DNA of 64,000 bases from Methylobacillus methanolivorans (GTDB taxonomy: Bacteria > Pseudomonadota > Gammaproteobacteria > Burkholderiales > Methylophilaceae): NCBI RefSeq assembly GCF_044751345.1, contig NZ_JBIWXY010000002.1:496001-560000 (forward strand), given 5' to 3'. Positions within the stretch are counted from its first letter, which is position 1. Each line of letters starts with the position of its first letter. Under the pieces are notes generated by a model. That model saw nothing but the letters and a program-made list of their open reading frames with translations. It did no database searches and was not told where the DNA came from. A program made the translations under genes and the position numbers. Of the stretch, positions 24,866 through 35,400 are shown piece by piece.

Positions 24866-26016
24866 TGCGCTGGGAAGCCGGTAATCACATTACCCTGCTC
24901 AGGAACGGTGCCGAGTTTTTCCCGGCACTGGCAGCTTCCATTGAGGCTGCCCAACGTGAAATTCACATCCAGACATATATTTATGAGCTGGACGATACAG
25001 GCCTCATGATCGGGGAGAAGCTTAAGGCCGCCGCTGCACGCGGTGTGGCAGTACACCTGCTCCTGGATGGTTTTGGTAGCCGCAAGCTAGCCCCGACATT
25101 TGTGCTGGAACTTGAAGCTTTTGGCGTCAAGGTCATGTTCTACCGCCCCAAGATTTCTGCGTGGTCGTTCAAGCGTAGCCGCTTGCGGCGCTTGCACCGC
25201 AAGGTCTCGGTGTTTGATGGGCAGCATGCTTACGTTGGCGGCATTAATATCATCGACGACATGAATGTACCCAGCAATCTTGATGCACCCCGTGTGGATT
25301 ACGCGGTTCGCGTGGATGGGCCATTGGTGTTCAGCATTCATGCGAGCGTGCGCAACCTGTGGCGGCGATTGGCCTGGATGCATCTGCGAGAAGTGGCAGC
25401 CTATCCTAATTTGCCAGCACCTGCTTTTATCAGTAATGGTATGCGGGCTGCGTTTGTTGTACGCGACAATGTGTTGCATCGTCGTGATATTGAGCGTGCT
25501 TATCTCAAGGCGATTGGCAAGGCGCGTACTGACATCATCATTGCCAGTGCTTATTTCGTACCAGGAAAGAAATTTCGCCAGGCCTTGATCGAGGCCGCCC
25601 GGCGCGGCGTTCGTGTACGGCTACTGTTGCAGGGGCGCATGGAGTATTGGCTCATGTTTGCCACGCATGAAGTCTATGGCGTGCTGTTGCGGCATGGAAT
25701 TGAGATTTACGAATATCGTGCGAGCTTCATGCATAGCAAAGTAGCTGTGGCAGATAATCGCTGGGCGACAGTGGGCTCTTCCAATATCGACCCTTTTAGC
25801 TTGTTGCTGGCGCGCGAGGCCAATATCCTGGTTCAGGATAAAGTGTTCAATGCCGAACTCAAGGCCGACCTGGAAAAAGCGATTGCAGAAAAATCCATCA
25901 AGGTACGGCCGGAGGACTGGTCGCGTCGACATGTGTTCAAGCGCATGTTTTCATGGGTGGTGTATATGGTTGTGCGGCTGATGATAGGCCTGGTTGGCTC
26001 CAAGGAGAAACATTGA
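24865..26016 (+). CDS. clsB: cardiolipin synthase (ClsB type)
   Basis: About 383 residues with two phospholipase-D HKD motifs (LHRKVSVFDG near 110 and MHSKVAVADN near 292), each followed by the glycine/asparagine segment. It lacks the N-terminal membrane helices of ClsA, which fits ClsB. It joins phosphatidylglycerol with a second lipid headgroup donor to form cardiolipin. ATG 24865 overlaps the previous stop (TGATG), after CGAGGG. The C-terminus has a hydrophobic segment. Confidence 0.88.
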   Translation: MRWEAGNHITLLRNGAEFFPALAASIEAAQREIHIQTYIYELDDTGLMIGEKLKAAAARGVAVHLLLDGFGSRKLAPTFVLELEAFGVKVMFYRPKISAWSFKRSRLRRLHRKVSVFDGQHAYVGGINIIDDMNVPSNLDAPRVDYAVRVDGPLVFSIHASVRNLWRRLAWMHLREVAAYPNLPAPAFISNGMRAAFVVRDNVLHRRDIERAYLKAIGKARTDIIIASAYFVPGKKFRQALIEAARRGVRVRLLLQGRMEYWLMFATHEVYGVLLRHGIEIYEYRASFMHSKVAVADNRWATVGSSNIDPFSLLLAREANILVQDKVFNAELKADLEKAIAEKSIKVRPEDWSRRHVFKRMFSWVVYMVVRLMIGLVGSKEKH

Positions 26017-26453
26017 TGTTGCCTGTGCCTGATGTACTGAATGTGGCGAGTGTTGCCAATGTCATCCAGTTGGCGGTAGCGCCTGCTTTCTTGCTCACCG
26101 GCGCGGGTGCCATGCTGGGCGTGATGGCAAGCCGATTGGCGCGGGTGGTGGATCGGTTTCGCGAATTACATGAATCTGGTGGCTGGAGCCATGAGCAAAA
26201 GTCACTGGAAATGCATACCCTGCTCAAGCGTTCGCGCTGGATTCATCTAGCCATTAGCTTATCTACATTGGCAGCGCTGCTGGTCTGCGTGGTGATTGCT
26301 ACTTTGTTTGCTGCCACAGAGGTGGGCTGGAACCCGTCGCGGCTGGTTTCCCTGTTGTTCATTTGTGCGATGGGTTCATTGGTCGCAGGCTTGCTGTGTT
26401 TTCTGCGTGAAATATCCATTTCAACTGACATCATCGAGGGATTCCCCAAGTAG
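26016..26453 (+). CDS. DUF2721-family membrane protein
   Basis: 145 residues from ATG 26016, overlapping the clsB stop (TGATG) with AAGGAG eight bases upstream. Three hydrophobic helices (about 15-38, 70-95 and 105-128) surround a basic region with SRLARVVDRFREL, the DUF2721 signature. Function is unknown; it is translationally coupled to clsB. Confidence 0.85.
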   Translation: MLPVPDVLNVASVANVIQLAVAPAFLLTGAGAMLGVMASRLARVVDRFRELHESGGWSHEQKSLEMHTLLKRSRWIHLAISLSTLAALLVCVVIATLFAATEVGWNPSRLVSLLFICAMGSLVAGLLCFLREISISTDIIEGFPK

Positions 26454-26494
26454 TGAATTCTGTCAGTGGTTTGTAATAAAATGCAATCCATGAT

Positions 26495-26570
26495 GCCGGT
26501 GTAGCTCAGTTGGTAGAGCAGCGCATTCGTAATGCGAAGGTCGTAGGTTCGACTCCTATCTCCGGCACCA
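26495..26570 (+). tRNA. tRNA-Thr (anticodon CGT)
   Basis: A 76-base cloverleaf with encoded CCA. The D arm is GCTC/GAGC, the anticodon loop TTCGTAA gives CGT, and the T arm is CCTAT-type with GGTTCGA. It reads threonine codon ACG. One T-T mismatch sits in the acceptor stem (positions 6-67), and 27-43 is G-A. Confidence 0.95.
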
Positions 26571-26654
26571 TTTTTCTATCGTGACTGACCGCAATACCCG
26601 GATGGCATGATGTTCGAGTCGGCACTTAGGTGTCGTTAGTAGGTAAGCTGCGGT

Positions 26655-28622
26655 TTAGTCGGTGTTGATCTCATGGTGAAAAACATAACAGTTTTTGCCA
26701 TTTTCCTTGGCTTTGTATAGGGCAATATCTGCTTGTTTGAGGTGTTCGTTGGCACTCATGGCGTTTGATAGCAGGGTGATCCCGATGCTCACGCCGATGT
26801 GTATGGTGAGGCCTTGCAGGTTGAATGGTTGGCTGAGTGCCTGGATGATGCGTTTTGCAATGAGGGCTAATTCTTCCTGAGAGGATAGCTGGCTACAGAC
26901 CACGACAAACTCATCACCGCCGAGGCGAGCGATAAAGTCATTGTCGCGTGCAAGTGCCGATAATCTTGCGCTGACTGCGGTCAGCAGCGCATCCCCGGTT
27001 TCATGACCATGGGTATCGTTGACCTCTTTGAAGTAATCCAAGTCCAAAAACAAGATGCCTGATTGATGGCCATGTGTGGTGCGTGACAGCATCTGCTGCA
27101 GGTGCTGGTTTAATGCTGTGCGATTAGGTAGCTTGGTCAGATCGTCATGCAATGCCAAGTGGGCCACATGTTCCTGCATTTTCCTGCGCTCATGGATGTC
27201 TTCCAATGTGCCTATCCATCCTTGTGAGGTGTTCTTCGAGGGGATGGCTGAACCCTTGGCGCGCACCCAATGCCATGTCTGGTCAGCGGTCAGGATGCGG
27301 AATTCACAATCCATGTCGTTGGTATCGGATGCAAGGCATTGGCGCACAATATTGACATCTTCCGGATGAACACGTTTGATCCAGTTCCATCGCAGGGCAT
27401 GCTCATTCGGTGCTCCCGTCAACTCCTGCCAGCCTGTAATGGAAGTGATGCCTTGCTTTGCATTGGCTTCCCATAGTGTCAAAGCCCCAGTGTGAGCAAG
27501 TGTGCGGTATTTTAGCTCGCTGTTTTCTGCTTGTTGGGTACTGAGCTTGAGGGCGGTTTGGGCGGCGATAATGCTTTCATGCAGGGAGTCGAATTCCAGG
27601 ATTCTAGATGAGCTGTATTCGACCGTGTTGTAAAGCTCTTGGTATTTGTTATCAATAATGCCGCGAGCTTCTTTTGCTAAGGAGCGCATAGGCCGCAGGA
27701 TATAGCCGGAGAGTTTGCTGGTTAGCCATAGTGCAAGTAGCAACATGATGCCGCCGCCAATACCAAGCTGCATCAGGGGTTTCTTCCATCGCGCATCAAA
27801 AGCTTGCAAAGGCTCTCCTACCACCAAAACCCAGCCTGGAGTGCCTGCAAGGAATTCATAGGAAAAGATCACATGTGAGCCTTCCTTGGTTTTGGCTTCA
27901 AAGAACTTCTCCGTTCTTGGCAAGGACATGAGCTTTTCCCAGTCTGGCACAGGTTGACCGACATAGCGGTCATTGTCACGTGAGCGAGCGATGATTTTGC
28001 CATTGCCATCGACGATAGCAATCAGCAAGCTGGTCTCTGATGAACCAAGTTGCGGTGCCAATTGCAGCAGCCGTCGAGGGGATAGCACGAAATACAGGAC
28101 TTGTTGGATGGATTGGTGCTGCCAGGCAATCCCCAATGCAATTTTTGGATCATGCAAAGGGGAGGTGAAGTACAGGTTGGAAATCACTGGCCGGTTGCGA
28201 TCCGTGAAATCAAGTGCAGATTGCAAAAACTCTGCCGGAGGTAGCTTATCATGCTCGGATGTTGGTGTCTGCCTTTCATGGGGAGATACGACATATAAGC
28301 GTCCTAATCCGGGCTGGGCATGATCCAGCCAGCTTTGTAGTTGCTCAATACTGGTCTGGTGGGTGTAGCTTGCCGTAGCGAGTGACTTCAGCAAGGTCGT
28401 GTTGATGATGATGTCATTTTCGACGGATCTTGCCAGTGCGCGTGCGCTATCCAGTAATCGGGTTTTACTGGCATTCTTGTCTTGCACGGTGACTTGCCAG
28501 ACGGCCAGGATGGCCAAGCCCAGAATGGGCAGCAAGGCGATGATCACGAGTAGTCCCAGCCACGTGCGTAAACGATAACGTCGAATGCTGTCTTTGGCTT
28601 GTGGATTCAAGCGGCTACCCAA
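26655..28622 (-). CDS. membrane diguanylate cyclase with extracytoplasmic sensor and PAS domain
   Basis: 655 residues. TTG 28622 is the start: AGGAG lies seven bases upstream and no ATG is available before the first membrane helix. Order: helix (about 22-44), periplasmic dCache-like sensor (45-280), helix (285-305), juxtamembrane region, PAS domain (about 365-480) and GGDEF domain (about 490-650) with an intact RLGGDEF. It should make c-di-GMP in response to an external ligand that cannot be predicted. No inhibitory RxxD site is obvious just before GGDEF. Confidence 0.9.
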   Translation of the reverse strand: MGSRLNPQAKDSIRRYRLRTWLGLLVIIALLPILGLAILAVWQVTVQDKNASKTRLLDSARALARSVENDIIINTTLLKSLATASYTHQTSIEQLQSWLDHAQPGLGRLYVVSPHERQTPTSEHDKLPPAEFLQSALDFTDRNRPVISNLYFTSPLHDPKIALGIAWQHQSIQQVLYFVLSPRRLLQLAPQLGSSETSLLIAIVDGNGKIIARSRDNDRYVGQPVPDWEKLMSLPRTEKFFEAKTKEGSHVIFSYEFLAGTPGWVLVVGEPLQAFDARWKKPLMQLGIGGGIMLLLALWLTSKLSGYILRPMRSLAKEARGIIDNKYQELYNTVEYSSSRILEFDSLHESIIAAQTALKLSTQQAENSELKYRTLAHTGALTLWEANAKQGITSITGWQELTGAPNEHALRWNWIKRVHPEDVNIVRQCLASDTNDMDCEFRILTADQTWHWVRAKGSAIPSKNTSQGWIGTLEDIHERRKMQEHVAHLALHDDLTKLPNRTALNQHLQQMLSRTTHGHQSGILFLDLDYFKEVNDTHGHETGDALLTAVSARLSALARDNDFIARLGGDEFVVVCSQLSSQEELALIAKRIIQALSQPFNLQGLTIHIGVSIGITLLSNAMSANEHLKQADIALYKAKENGKNCYVFHHEINTD

Positions 28623-28763
28623 TCAAATTCTCCTAGCTCAAGCTGATCATGATAGGGACACTATCACCGCGATCTATTTTAAAGCAATGGATTTATGGCT
28701 ATTTACCTCGAATAACAGTGCTAGTATGCAGCCACCTGATTGTATAAGGCAGCATGTGACCGT

Positions 28764-29543
28764 ATGGCAAGACTGATGGAATCACAACATATCATTATTC
28801 ATAACCCGAATGGGTTGGGTTTGGCAGCGAGATTAGAGCTGCCGGAGACAGCGTTACGTGGAATGGTGATGATTGCGCCCGCGTTTGGCTGTGCGAAAGA
28901 TATCTTGATCGCCTCCAGAACCGCGCGCCGATTACTCGAATATGGCATAGGGTCTTTACGTATCGACTTTACCGGTGTTGGTCAGAGCGAAGGCGATTTT
29001 TCTTTTACCAATCTGGATACGCAAACTCAGGATTTTGTCAGTGCAGCTGACTGGTTGCGACTGCATGTCCGGGCGCCAGATTTATTGATAGGCCATAGCT
29101 TTGGTGGCTTGGTTGCTATCAACGCTAGTCGTCTCATCAATGAGGTCAAGGCTTGCGTCACGATTGCTACGCCTAGTACTCCTGCCCATGTGCTGGCGAT
29201 TATTGGATCGGAAAAAACCGGGGAAATTGAGCAATACGGAGCCACCGAGATAGAGGTGAATCGGCAGCGCTACACCTTGCGTCAGCAGTTCGTGGACAAT
29301 GCACGCCAATTTGATATGGCGAGTCTGATAGCTGGCATCGGCGTCCCCTTGCTGATGATGCACTCTCCTAGAGATGACATGGTACCGATGCAGCATGCTC
29401 ACGCATTATTCGAGGCGGCTAGCCATCCCAAGAGCCTGATCGCTATCGAGGATGCAGATCATATGGTCTATGAACGTCCTGCATCTGAGTTTGTGGCAGA
29501 TAGCATTGGTTTGTGGAGCAGTCGCTATTTGCCTTCAATATAG
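28764..29543 (+). CDS. alpha/beta hydrolase
   Basis: About 259 residues. Nucleophile motif GHSFGG near residue 110, an oxyanion region around APAFGCAKD, an acid in SPRDDMVP and a C-terminal histidine in DADHMVY: a plausible Ser-Asp-His triad. It is cytoplasmic, with no signal peptide. ATG 28764 is preferred; ATG 28776 and TTG 28740 are alternatives, none with a strong ribosome binding site. The substrate is unknown. It lies between two c-di-GMP genes but shares no operon with the divergent one. Confidence 0.75.
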   Translation: MARLMESQHIIIHNPNGLGLAARLELPETALRGMVMIAPAFGCAKDILIASRTARRLLEYGIGSLRIDFTGVGQSEGDFSFTNLDTQTQDFVSAADWLRLHVRAPDLLIGHSFGGLVAINASRLINEVKACVTIATPSTPAHVLAIIGSEKTGEIEQYGATEIEVNRQRYTLRQQFVDNARQFDMASLIAGIGVPLLMMHSPRDDMVPMQHAHALFEAASHPKSLIAIEDADHMVYERPASEFVADSIGLWSSRYLPSI

Positions 29544-29701
29544 CTTGGGCGGGAGCAGTAACACTTGCGGAATGGCTTCAAAAAAGAGATTTCGTTTTGT
29601 CATTTTCCGCTATAGTGCCAGCAACGGCTTCAATACTTGAGTTTGAGCAAACGTAATCTTGGGAGGGATGCGTTGAAGGCAATCTTGAGAGGTTTCGTAT
29701 C

Positions 29702-31789
29702 ATGCTGAGCGAAGGCTATCACCAGTCTCTCGTGTTGGTTTCGCTCATCGTGGCCATGTTTGCTTCGTATGCGGCGTTAGCCATGTCAGAGCGCGTTAAT
29801 CCCGCCAAAGGGGAGAGGCTTTCCCGATGGTGGCTATGGGGGAGTGCTGCGACTCTGGGGGCTGGCATATGGTCCATGCACTTTATTGGCATGCTGGCCT
29901 TCCATCTCGATATTCCACTTGGTTATGATCCCGCCATTACTCTGCTCTCTTTGCTGGTAGCAATTCTTGCATCAGGGGTTGCCCTGTTCCAGGCCGTTCG
30001 GCCAACCTTACCTTTGACGCGTTTAGCTGGTAGTGCGGTACTGATGGGATTGGGTGTTGCCAGCATGCATTATCTTGGCATGTGGTCCATGTTCATGGAT
30101 CCAACCCCTGTCTATGATCCCTGGCTGGTCAGTTTGTCTATCTTGATTGCTATTGCTGCCTCGGGGGCGGCGATGTGGATCACTTTCAAGTTGCGTCATA
30201 AACTTCACCGTGGATGGCTTGCTAGGTTGGGCGCTGCCTTGGTGATGGGCGCTGCGATTGGTGGTATGCATTACACCGCCATGGCGGCAGCCAGCTTCCC
30301 TTTGGGTAGTGTTTGTGGTGCTGCCAACGGGACTAACTTGGATGACCTGAGCATCATGGTGATCGCTGGGGTAGGGAGCATTCTGTTTGTGGCTTTTATC
30401 GTGACATTGCTGGATGCCAAGCTGGAGGTCAGGATCAGTCGGTTTATCCACTTGGCGAGATCATTGGAACAAGCCAATAAGGAGCTACTGCATCGCTCCC
30501 TGCATGACAACCTGACGAATCTGCCCAATCGGATGATGTTGGAGAGCAAGGTGTCAGAGGCCTTGAGCCGAGCAAAACGCGATCAGGAGCAGTTTGCCTT
30601 ACTGTTTGTTGATATTGATGGTTTCAAGACCATCAATGACTCCTTGGGGCATCACGTCGGGGACAGTTTGCTGGTGGAGGTGGCAACCAGGCTACATGGC
30701 ATTCTCCGCGGGCATGACACCGTGGCACGCATGGGGGGTGATGAGTTCGTGGTTTTGCTTGAAAGGGTCACTGTCGAAGAGGCATGTATTGTTGCCAACA
30801 AGATTGTCTCGGTGATCAGGCAACCCTTTCACACTGAAGAGCGTGCATTGCATGTTTCCACCAGTATTGGCATCGCTATGTATCCAAACCATGGGGCAAA
30901 TTATCGCGAGCTTGCCATCAATGCGGATGCGGCCATGTATTACACCAAGCGTGCTGGCCGTAATGGCTATCATGTTTTTGAGATGTCCATGCACCTGGAT
31001 ACGCGGGAACGCTTAGACATGATGTTGGATTTGGGGGCTGCCCTTGAAAGGCAGCAGTTTGTGTTGATGTACCAGCCCAAGTTTGACTTGCATAACAATG
31101 TGGTGGGTTTTGAGGCGCTATTACGCTGGCAGCATCCGACATTGGGTTTGGTGCTTCCTGATCATTTTGTCTCCCTGGCTGAAAAGTCCGGCTTGATCAT
31201 CCCGATTGGCGAATGGGTGCTCAATGCAGCTTGTCGACAAATGAAGGAGTGGTACAGCTCGGGCTGCGAGAAATGGCATGTCGCGATTAATCTATCGGCC
31301 TTGCAGTTTTCGCATGAGCGGCTACTGGATGTGGTTAGGCAGGTACTGGCTCGATGGGAGTTGCCGCCTCATTGTCTGACGCTAGAAATTACCGAAACTG
31401 TTGCAATGCACAACGCCAAGAAAACACTGGAGATATTGAATCAATTATCCCAGCTTGGTGTAAATATCTCGATTGATGATTTCGGTACAGGATATTCCAG
31501 CCTGCTATATCTCAAGCGCTTGCCAGCCAATGAGCTCAAGATAGACAAAGCATTCATCAGCAACCTGGGTACCGGTACCTTGATGAATGACCAGGCCATT
31601 GTCTCGGCGATCATCAACCTCGGTCATACGCTTAATTTCAAGGTGATCGCAGAAGGGGTCGAGAACGATGAGCAAAAGTCCTTTTTGCAGGAGCTTGGTT
31701 GTGATGGCTTGCAAGGGTTTGGCCTTGCAGAGCCGATGTGGGTAGACGAGGTCAAGGACTATTATTCTACAGAGTGCAAAGCTGGCTAG
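29702..31789 (+). CDS. MHYT-GGDEF-EAL c-di-GMP signalling protein
   Basis: 695 residues. The N-terminal seven-helix MHYT sensor has three repeats (SMHFIGM near 58, SMHYLGM near 121 and GMHYTAM near 187) that are thought to bind a metal and sense a diatomic gas. The GGDEF domain (about 265-430) has an intact RMGGDEF. The EAL domain (about 440-690) has FEALLRW, the DDFGTGYSSL loop and ELKIDKAFI. Both catalytic signatures look intact, so the net activity cannot be predicted. The start is ATG with GAGAGG upstream. Confidence 0.93.
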   Translation: MLSEGYHQSLVLVSLIVAMFASYAALAMSERVNPAKGERLSRWWLWGSAATLGAGIWSMHFIGMLAFHLDIPLGYDPAITLLSLLVAILASGVALFQAVRPTLPLTRLAGSAVLMGLGVASMHYLGMWSMFMDPTPVYDPWLVSLSILIAIAASGAAMWITFKLRHKLHRGWLARLGAALVMGAAIGGMHYTAMAAASFPLGSVCGAANGTNLDDLSIMVIAGVGSILFVAFIVTLLDAKLEVRISRFIHLARSLEQANKELLHRSLHDNLTNLPNRMMLESKVSEALSRAKRDQEQFALLFVDIDGFKTINDSLGHHVGDSLLVEVATRLHGILRGHDTVARMGGDEFVVLLERVTVEEACIVANKIVSVIRQPFHTEERALHVSTSIGIAMYPNHGANYRELAINADAAMYYTKRAGRNGYHVFEMSMHLDTRERLDMMLDLGAALERQQFVLMYQPKFDLHNNVVGFEALLRWQHPTLGLVLPDHFVSLAEKSGLIIPIGEWVLNAACRQMKEWYSSGCEKWHVAINLSALQFSHERLLDVVRQVLARWELPPHCLTLEITETVAMHNAKKTLEILNQLSQLGVNISIDDFGTGYSSLLYLKRLPANELKIDKAFISNLGTGTLMNDQAIVSAIINLGHTLNFKVIAEGVENDEQKSFLQELGCDGLQGFGLAEPMWVDEVKDYYSTECKAG

Positions 31790-31862
31790 GCTAACTAAAG
31801 CCGCATTGTTTATACTGTACGTTTTGCGTAGTCACGCAGTACGAACATGAGGTGCTTTGGAA

Positions 31863-32228
31863 ATGTGGGTTAATGTTGCTAAGTCGGTGTTGGTCATTGG
31901 GTTGCTGGCTACTTTGTCTGCGTGTGGTGGTTTCAGCCTCTGGCCATTCGGTGGGAGTGAGGGGGATGTGCGTCACAGTGGGCCTGCTGGTTCCACGCCA
32001 TATCTATGCGACAAAGGGCGCAAGTTCTATGTGAAGCAGGTGGATGCTGGCAAAGCTGCCTGGTTGATCCTGCCTGATCGGGAAATCCTGCTGAACAAGA
32101 CCGACTCTGGTGCATACAGCAACAGCATTACGACACTGCTGTTGGAGGGAGAGGGGGCGAAGCTGGATGACGGCTATAAGCATGACTACAATGATTGCAA
32201 GATCAATCTCCCGGTCAATAAGTCATAA
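31863..32228 (+). CDS. lipoprotein with MliC-like (lysozyme inhibitor) domain
   Basis: About 121 residues. A lipobox, LSAC, follows a hydrophobic signal (cysteine near residue 21). The mature part has the MliC pattern: PYLCDKGRKFYVKQV, then LLNKTDSGAYSNS and LEGEGAKL, with a second cysteine near the end. Such proteins inhibit c-type lysozyme at the outer membrane. The domain call rests on motif resemblance only. A perfect terminator follows, so it ends its transcript. Confidence 0.6.
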   Translation: MWVNVAKSVLVIGLLATLSACGGFSLWPFGGSEGDVRHSGPAGSTPYLCDKGRKFYVKQVDAGKAAWLILPDREILLNKTDSGAYSNSITTLLLEGEGAKLDDGYKHDYNDCKINLPVNKS

Positions 32229-32241
32229 AGTGACAGAATAG

Positions 32242-32279
32242 AAAGTAAAAAGCCGCTTTCAACAGCGGCTTTTTACTTT
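32242..32279. terminator. strong bidirectional terminator
   Basis: A perfect 16-bp stem (32242-32257 with 32264-32279) with a six-base TTCAAC loop. The GC core AGCCGCT is flanked by A-rich and T-rich arms, so it would work on either strand. It separates the lipoprotein gene from the RND operon. Confidence 0.92.
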
Positions 32280-32433
32280 AGGCTTGGGCTTCAATCCCCT
32301 TACTTCTAGTCAGGTCATAATGGCATGATCAAGCAAGAAAGTGGCAGTTTCCATTAAGCACGAGGCTGATAATCTCTGAAATAATTGTTGACTAAATCAG
32401 TCTGTCAAAAGAATCCAGTGTGGTAAATCCTGT

Positions 32434-35400
32434 ATGTTAGGCATAGTGAAAATCGCGCTCAGGCGCCCGTATACCTTTGTGGTCATGGCGATCCTCATTC
32501 TGATCGCGGGTGTGTTGTCGGCATTGCGCATGCCTACCGATATTTTCCCGGAAATTCGTATCCCCGTGATTGCGGTCGCTTGGCAATATGCCGGGATGTC
32601 CCCGGACCAGATGACCGGGCGCATCATGACGCCTTTCCAGCGCTCATTGACGACAACGGTAAACGATATTGAGCATATCGAGGCTAATTCTTATGCTGGG
32701 TTCGGTATCGTCAAGATTTTCTTCCAGCCAGGCGTTGATGTGGCAACGGCGAATGCTCAGGTGACGGCGATCTCGCAAACCATGTTGCGCTTATTGCCGC
32801 CAGGAACACAGCCTCCGCTGATCCTCAATTACAACGCCTCCACTGTGCCTATCCTGCAGCTTGCTCTCGCAGGCAAAGGGCTGACCGAACAAAACCTTGC
32901 AGACTTGGGTATGAATGCGGTGCGTGTGCGGCTGGTATCCGTGCCGGGAGCAGCGATTCCCTGGCCATTTGGTGGCAAGTCACGCCAAGTGCAGATCGAC
33001 TTGGACCCCGATGCCATGCAGGCACGGGGGCTGTCTGGCCAGGATGTGGCGAATGCGCTTGCCGCACAGAACCTGATCTTGCCGGCCGGTACCCAGAAAA
33101 TCGGCAATTTTGAATATACGATACAGCTCAATAATGCCCCATCGGCGCTAGAAGAGCTGGGCAATCTGCCGGTCAAGGTGGTCAATGGTGCCACGGTGTA
33201 TATCCGCGATGTGGCGCAGGTGCGTGACGGTAATCCACCACAGACCAATCTGGTGCATGTGGATGGTGCGCGTTCGGTATTGATGTCGGTACTCAAGAAC
33301 GGTGCGACATCTACGCTGGCGATTGTGGATGGGATTAAGGCCAAACTGGACGAAATCAGGCCAACCTTACCTGATGAGCTGGAAGTTCGCCCCATCAACG
33401 ATCAATCGATTTTTGTCAGTGCCGCGATCAAGGGTGTAGTGCTGGAGGGCTGTATTGCGGCTGCGCTGACCAGCATCATGATCCTGCTGTTCCTGGGTAG
33501 CTGGCGTTCTACGGTGATTATCGCAATCTCCATCCCATTATCGATTCTGGGTGCAATTGCCAGCCTGGCACTGGTGGGGGAAACGCTCAATATCATGACG
33601 CTGGGTGGGCTTGCGCTCGCCGTGGGTATCCTGGTGGATGATGCCACTGTGACGATAGAAAACATCAATTGGCACCTGGAGCAGGGGAAACCAGTGGAGC
33701 CAGCGATTCTTGATGGTGCGCGCCAGATCGTGACACCTGCGTTTGTCTCGCTCTTGTGTATTTGTATTGTGTTCGTGCCGATGTTTTTCCTTGAGGGGGT
33801 ATCGCGCTTCCTGTTCGTGCCGATGGCAGAAGCGGTGATGTTTGCGATGGTGAGCTCCTTCATCCTGTCGCGCACCCTGGTGCCGACCATGGCCAAATAC
33901 CTGCTTAAGCCGCATGCGCCGCATACCGACCTGCATGGTAATAATCTGGTGTTGGCGCCGTCACGCAATCCTCTGGTGAGGTTCCAGCGTGGTTTTGAGG
34001 CGCGTTTTGAGCATTTCCGTGAAGGCTATCGTGGTGTCTTGCTATTGATGCTGGCCAATCGCCGCAAATTTATTGCGGGCTTCATGGCGTTTATCTTGCT
34101 GAGTTTTGCGCTGGTACCATTCCTAGGCAGGAACTTCTTCCCCGAGGTGGATGGCGGGCAGATTCTCATGCATGTACGCGTGCCTGTTGGTACCCGACTG
34201 GAGGAAACAGCCGCCAAGTTTGCCAATATACAAACCGAGATTCGCAAGATCATCCCGGCTCATGAGATCGAAACTATCGTCGACAACATTGGCTTGCCGA
34301 TCAGCTCAATCAACCTTGCCTACAATAACACTGGCATCATGGGGGTGCAGGATGGTGATATCCAGATCGCCTTGAGTCGCGAGCACCAGCCAACCGCTGC
34401 TTACGTCAAGCGCTTGCGCGAGGAGTTACCTCGCCTGTTCCCGGATGCAACCTTTACCTTCCCGCCAGCGGATATTGTCAGCCAGATCCTGAATTTTGGC
34501 TCTCCAGCTCCGATTGACCTGCAAATCCGTGGCAATAACCTGCAGGCTAATTTTGATTATGCCAACATGCTGGTGGCGGAAATCCGCAAGGTGCCCGGCA
34601 TCGCTGACGTGCGTATACAGCAGTCGCGTCGTAATCCGGTCTTGAATGTCGATATTGACCGGGTGCGGGCGCAGGAGCTTGGCCTGACGACACGTGACGT
34701 GACCAATAACATGGTGGTCAACCTGGCCGGTAGTAGCCAGGTAGCCCCTACTTTCTGGCTGAATCCGGCGAATGGGGTTTCTTATCCTATCGTCATGCAA
34801 ACGCCTCAATACAAAATGGATAGCCTGTCTGCGCTGGAAAACTTGCCGATTAACGGCAGCGTGCCGGGCACAAGCTCACAAATCCTGGGCGGCTTGGCGA
34901 CTTTCTCGCGTAGCAATGCCAACGCCTTGGTTAGCCAATATGATATTCAGCCTATGGTGCAGATCAATGCGACCACCCAGGGACGTGATCTTGGTGCGGT
35001 GGCGAAGGAGATACGCCAGATCATGGATGCCCATGCTGATACGGTACCCAAGGGTTCTAGCGTTGCCTTGTTGGGTCAGGTCGAAACCATGGAGCACGCA
35101 TTTTCTGGCCTGCTGTTTGGGTTGGTGGGGGCGATTGCGCTGATCTATCTGTTGATCGTGGTGAACTTCCAATCATGGAGTGACTCCTTCGTGATCGTCA
35201 GTGCCTTGCCTGCCGCGATTGCTGGCATTGTCTGGATGCTGTTTGCAAGCTTTACCCCCTTGTCCGTACCGGCATTGACCGGGGCGATCATGTGTATGGG
35301 GGTGGCGACCGCCAATAGCGTCTTGGTGATCAGCTTTGCACGCGAGCGCTTGGCAGAGCTGGGGAATGCGACCCAGGCTGCGATAGAAGCTGGTTTTGTA

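Noticed and set aside
26495..26570. tRNA-Thr as a pseudogene because of stem mismatches
   Set aside because: Only one acceptor mismatch and one at 27-43; anticodon loop, T arm and CCA end are intact.
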